From contig JAZDMK010000239.1 in assembly GCA_043800975.1 (NCBI GenBank), positions 1 to 6,857 on the forward strand: a DNA stretch of 6,857 nucleotides. Direction: 5' to 3'. The translations under genes were made by a program, and so were the position numbers. The notes under the pieces were generated by a model. It was not told the origin of the DNA. It saw only the letters and a program-made list of their open reading frames with translations, and made no database searches. This stretch comes from JAZDMK01 sp043800975 (GTDB lineage: Bacteria > Bacteroidota > Bacteroidia > Bacteroidales > JAHJDW01). Below, piece after piece: positions 4,632-6,857 of the stretch. Position 1 is the first letter of the stretch, and every line of letters starts with the position of its first letter.

Positions 4632-6857
4632 ATGAAAATAAATTTTATTCTTTTTATCCCTCTGATGTTCTTATTAACCTCGGGGACCTATGCTCAACAA
4701 AAACCTGAAGTAACAGGGCAGGTAAAGGATGCAGCCACAAAGAAAAATATGGAATTCTGTTCCGTATCAATTTTAAATACCAAAGACAGTCTGATTACCG
4801 GATGTGTGACCGACAACAGCGGCTATTTCACTATTGAACTTAATCCCGGCATGTATAATTTTGTATTCAGCTTCATGGGTTATAAAACTGACACGTTGAA
4901 AAATCAACTGATTACTCAAAATAAATTTGTGGGCATTATCAAAATGCAACCGGATGAAAAAATGCTGAAAGAGTTTACAGTGAAAACAAACTCATCCGAA
5001 AACCTGATTGACCGCGATGTTCAGGTGGTAACGGATAAACTGAAAGCGGGCACTGCAAATACAAAAGAAGTACTTGATAAACTAAATGGTGTGGATTATG
5101 ATCGTTACAACAATTCAATCAAAGTAGACAATGATGCTAAAGTTATGATCCTTGTAGACGGTGTTGAGAAAGATCAGGAGTATGTTAAGAACCTTGCTCC
5201 CGACCGCTTGAAAAAAATTGAAGTAATCCGCGACCCGGGCGGCCGATACGCATTGGAAGGATATTCTGCCGTTATCAATATCATACTGAAAAAAGATTAT
5301 CAGGGAACCGAATTGTACATTGCAGGCAGATCGATGAATGATCCCGATGCATCGGAAAGTAAAAATATTTTTGTGCAAAACAGTTTATCCGCAACGCTGA
5401 ATTACACCTATAACAAAATAAACATATACGGGAAAGCGGGTTTGTTAAGCAATAATTTTAATCTTCCCTCTGTTGGAAAAAAAGAGTATTCCAGTGGTCT
5501 GGTAATAGAAAGTACAGTGCCTGCGGGAGAAGAAATGAATACGTTTGTTAAACAGTTTAACACCGATTATACACTGGGGGCCGATTGGTATATCAACCCC
5601 AAACACACACTCAGTTTTGAAAGCGGGCTGACTGTATCGCCGAAAAGCAGCAACACTTCAAAAGAAGCCTACAATGTATCTGCATTGTATAATGGGACAC
5701 TACTTGATTCTTACCAGCGTGAATACCTTACGCGAACCGAAAATCAAAATGGATACGGATCGCTTTTCTATAAAGGAAAACTGAATGACAAAAATGAGTT
5801 GAGTTCAAACTTTACGTTCACCGATTACAAAAACAAATACACGAACAATATCATTGAAAATATTATCAATATCAGAAATGAAAACGGAACGGATGAAAAG
5901 AACAGCACAAATTTTTATCTGGAGTATGATCATACCATCAACAGCAAATCAGCATTTCAGTTTGGATATGGCAATGCGTGGAGTTCACAGAACAATGTTT
6001 TTAATACCGATGAAACACAAAGCAGTTTTACATACACCGATTTTCGTAATAAGTTCTACAGTTATTATTCCTGGCAGAAAAGTAAAAAGTTTGGAATAAA
6101 GCTGGGCGGTGTTGGAGAAACCAGTGCCCCGGTTGCTGACGGACAGAAAAAAGATTATCTGATTGTTCAGCCCTATGCCGATTTTAAATTCCTTCCCCAC
6201 AAACAAGTGAGTATGGTTTTGAAATACAGAGCAGGCAGCAGTTACCCGACAATCAGCCAAACCAATCCTTTCAAATATGTGATCGATCAGCAGACAGTAC
6301 GCGTTGGAAATCCTTTGCTGAAGCCCGAGGTAACACATAAGGTTTCATTGAAAACAGATATTATGGGCGGACTTCTGAGCCTTGAGCCTTATTACCATTT
6401 TTCGAACAATTATATTACAGAAACAGGAACGTTGCGACCCGACAGCATTTTCGAATATAGTTACAGCAATTCGGGTGATTATAAAAACTATGGATTGCAG
6501 GCCGGACTTACCATTCCTTTCAGCAAGAGTCTGATTCTTCAGACAAATTTCGATTTTTTCAAAAGCAGTATTTTATACAACAAAAAAACAAATGCTCTGA
6601 ACGACTGGTCGATGAACGGACAGCTGATATACATCCGCGAAAAAAGTAACCTGGTGAGTGGAATCATTTATCAGAACAACCTGCGTAAATTTATTACTGC
6701 ACAAGGATACAACAGCTGGGATAATGACTTTTGGCTTGCTTTTGTGCAAAAGTCATTCATGAAAAAAAGGCTTGAAGTGATGCTTCTTTATTTTATGCCA
6801 GTAAACCTGGGTGTGCAGTTTGATCAGGGGAGCTATATTTCCACAACGGGTTATACA
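4632..6857 (+). CDS. TonB-dependent-receptor-type outer-membrane beta-barrel protein, 3' end missing
   Basis: Outer-membrane protein with 742 codons visible and no stop before the right edge. Residues 1-21 form a signal peptide with a hydrophobic run and probable cleavage at TYA|QQ. Residues about 27-107 are a carboxypeptidase-regulatory-like (CarboxypepD_reg) beta-sandwich: VTGQVKDAATKKNMEFCSV, then DNSGYFTIEL (61-70) and a FMGYKTDTL segment. A plug-like domain follows at about 128-222, ending in IEVIRDPGGRYALEG (196-210) and VINIILKK (214-221), the hallmark of this receptor group. The remainder alternates polar and aromatic residues as expected of a barrel, and the whole best fits the outer-membrane beta-barrel (OMP_b-brl_3-like) branch. 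Relatives are usually about 780-950 residues, so perhaps 50-200 are missing. I see no clear TonB box. The ligand is unknown: no SusD partner is visible downstream, so a SusCD-type glycan role is not supported. The ATG has no Shine-Dalgarno but sits directly before a good signal peptide. Confidence 0.93.
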   Translation, partial: MKINFILFIPLMFLLTSGTYAQQKPEVTGQVKDAATKKNMEFCSVSILNTKDSLITGCVTDNSGYFTIELNPGMYNFVFSFMGYKTDTLKNQLITQNKFVGIIKMQPDEKMLKEFTVKTNSSENLIDRDVQVVTDKLKAGTANTKEVLDKLNGVDYDRYNNSIKVDNDAKVMILVDGVEKDQEYVKNLAPDRLKKIEVIRDPGGRYALEGYSAVINIILKKDYQGTELYIAGRSMNDPDASESKNIFVQNSLSATLNYTYNKINIYGKAGLLSNNFNLPSVGKKEYSSGLVIESTVPAGEEMNTFVKQFNTDYTLGADWYINPKHTLSFESGLTVSPKSSNTSKEAYNVSALYNGTLLDSYQREYLTRTENQNGYGSLFYKGKLNDKNELSSNFTFTDYKNKYTNNIIENIINIRNENGTDEKNSTNFYLEYDHTINSKSAFQFGYGNAWSSQNNVFNTDETQSSFTYTDFRNKFYSYYSWQKSKKFGIKLGGVGETSAPVADGQKKDYLIVQPYADFKFLPHKQVSMVLKYRAGSSYPTISQTNPFKYVIDQQTVRVGNPLLKPEVTHKVSLKTDIMGGLLSLEPYYHFSNNYITETGTLRPDSIFEYSYSNSGDYKNYGLQAGLTIPFSKSLILQTNFDFFKSSILYNKKTNALNDWSMNGQLIYIREKSNLVSGIIYQNNLRKFITAQGYNSWDNDFWLAFVQKSFMKKRLEVMLLYFMPVNLGVQFDQGSYISTTGYT

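Noticed and set aside
5854..6338. Open frames on both strands inside the receptor gene (also 5115-5378 on the minus strand)
   Set aside because: The receptor frame is continuous through this stretch with barrel-like composition, so the others are shadows.

Overview
The window reads as a chromosomal stretch from a member of the Bacteroidota (Bacteroidetes). Four observations point there: an AT-leaning composition, start codons without a recognisable Shine-Dalgarno sequence, a carboxypeptidase-regulatory-domain/plug/barrel outer-membrane receptor, and a promoter of the TAnnTTTG type in front of that receptor. No mobile element, CRISPR array, rRNA or tRNA gene was seen. Coding density is high, and every gene inside the window is intact; the first and last genes are cut by the window edges.

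Left half (1-3522, + strand): four tightly packed co-directional genes that probably form one transcription unit. They are the 3' part of rmlA (glucose-1-phosphate thymidylyltransferase), an extended short-chain dehydrogenase/reductase acting on nucleotide sugars (closest in motifs to UDP-glucuronate decarboxylases), a short-chain (C15/C20-type) prenyl diphosphate synthase, and an exported protein of unknown function with two calcium-loop-like repeats. The spacing is a 4-base ATGA overlap, then 5 and 9 bases. The first two genes make activated sugars for surface polysaccharide. The prenyl synthase could supply isoprenoid precursors, possibly for the lipid carrier, but that link is inferred from position only.

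Middle (3567-4439, - strand): a radical SAM protein that converges on the exported-protein gene across a 44-base AT-rich gap. Its cluster motif is CX4CX2C rather than the textbook CX3CX2C. The most probable start is an internal ATG, which leaves a leader containing a small hairpin that pairs well only in the minus-strand RNA.

Right half (4440-6857): a divergent intergenic region of about 190 bases, then an outer-membrane beta-barrel receptor of the TonB-dependent class running off the right edge (742 codons visible, no stop). Upstream of it lies an exact TAnnTTTG match (4566-4573), framed by an imperfect 11-base inverted repeat centred near the predicted transcription start. This is a candidate operator and the least explained signal in the window. 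Otherwise the region looks ordinary, and I see no convincing evidence of a new multi-gene system.
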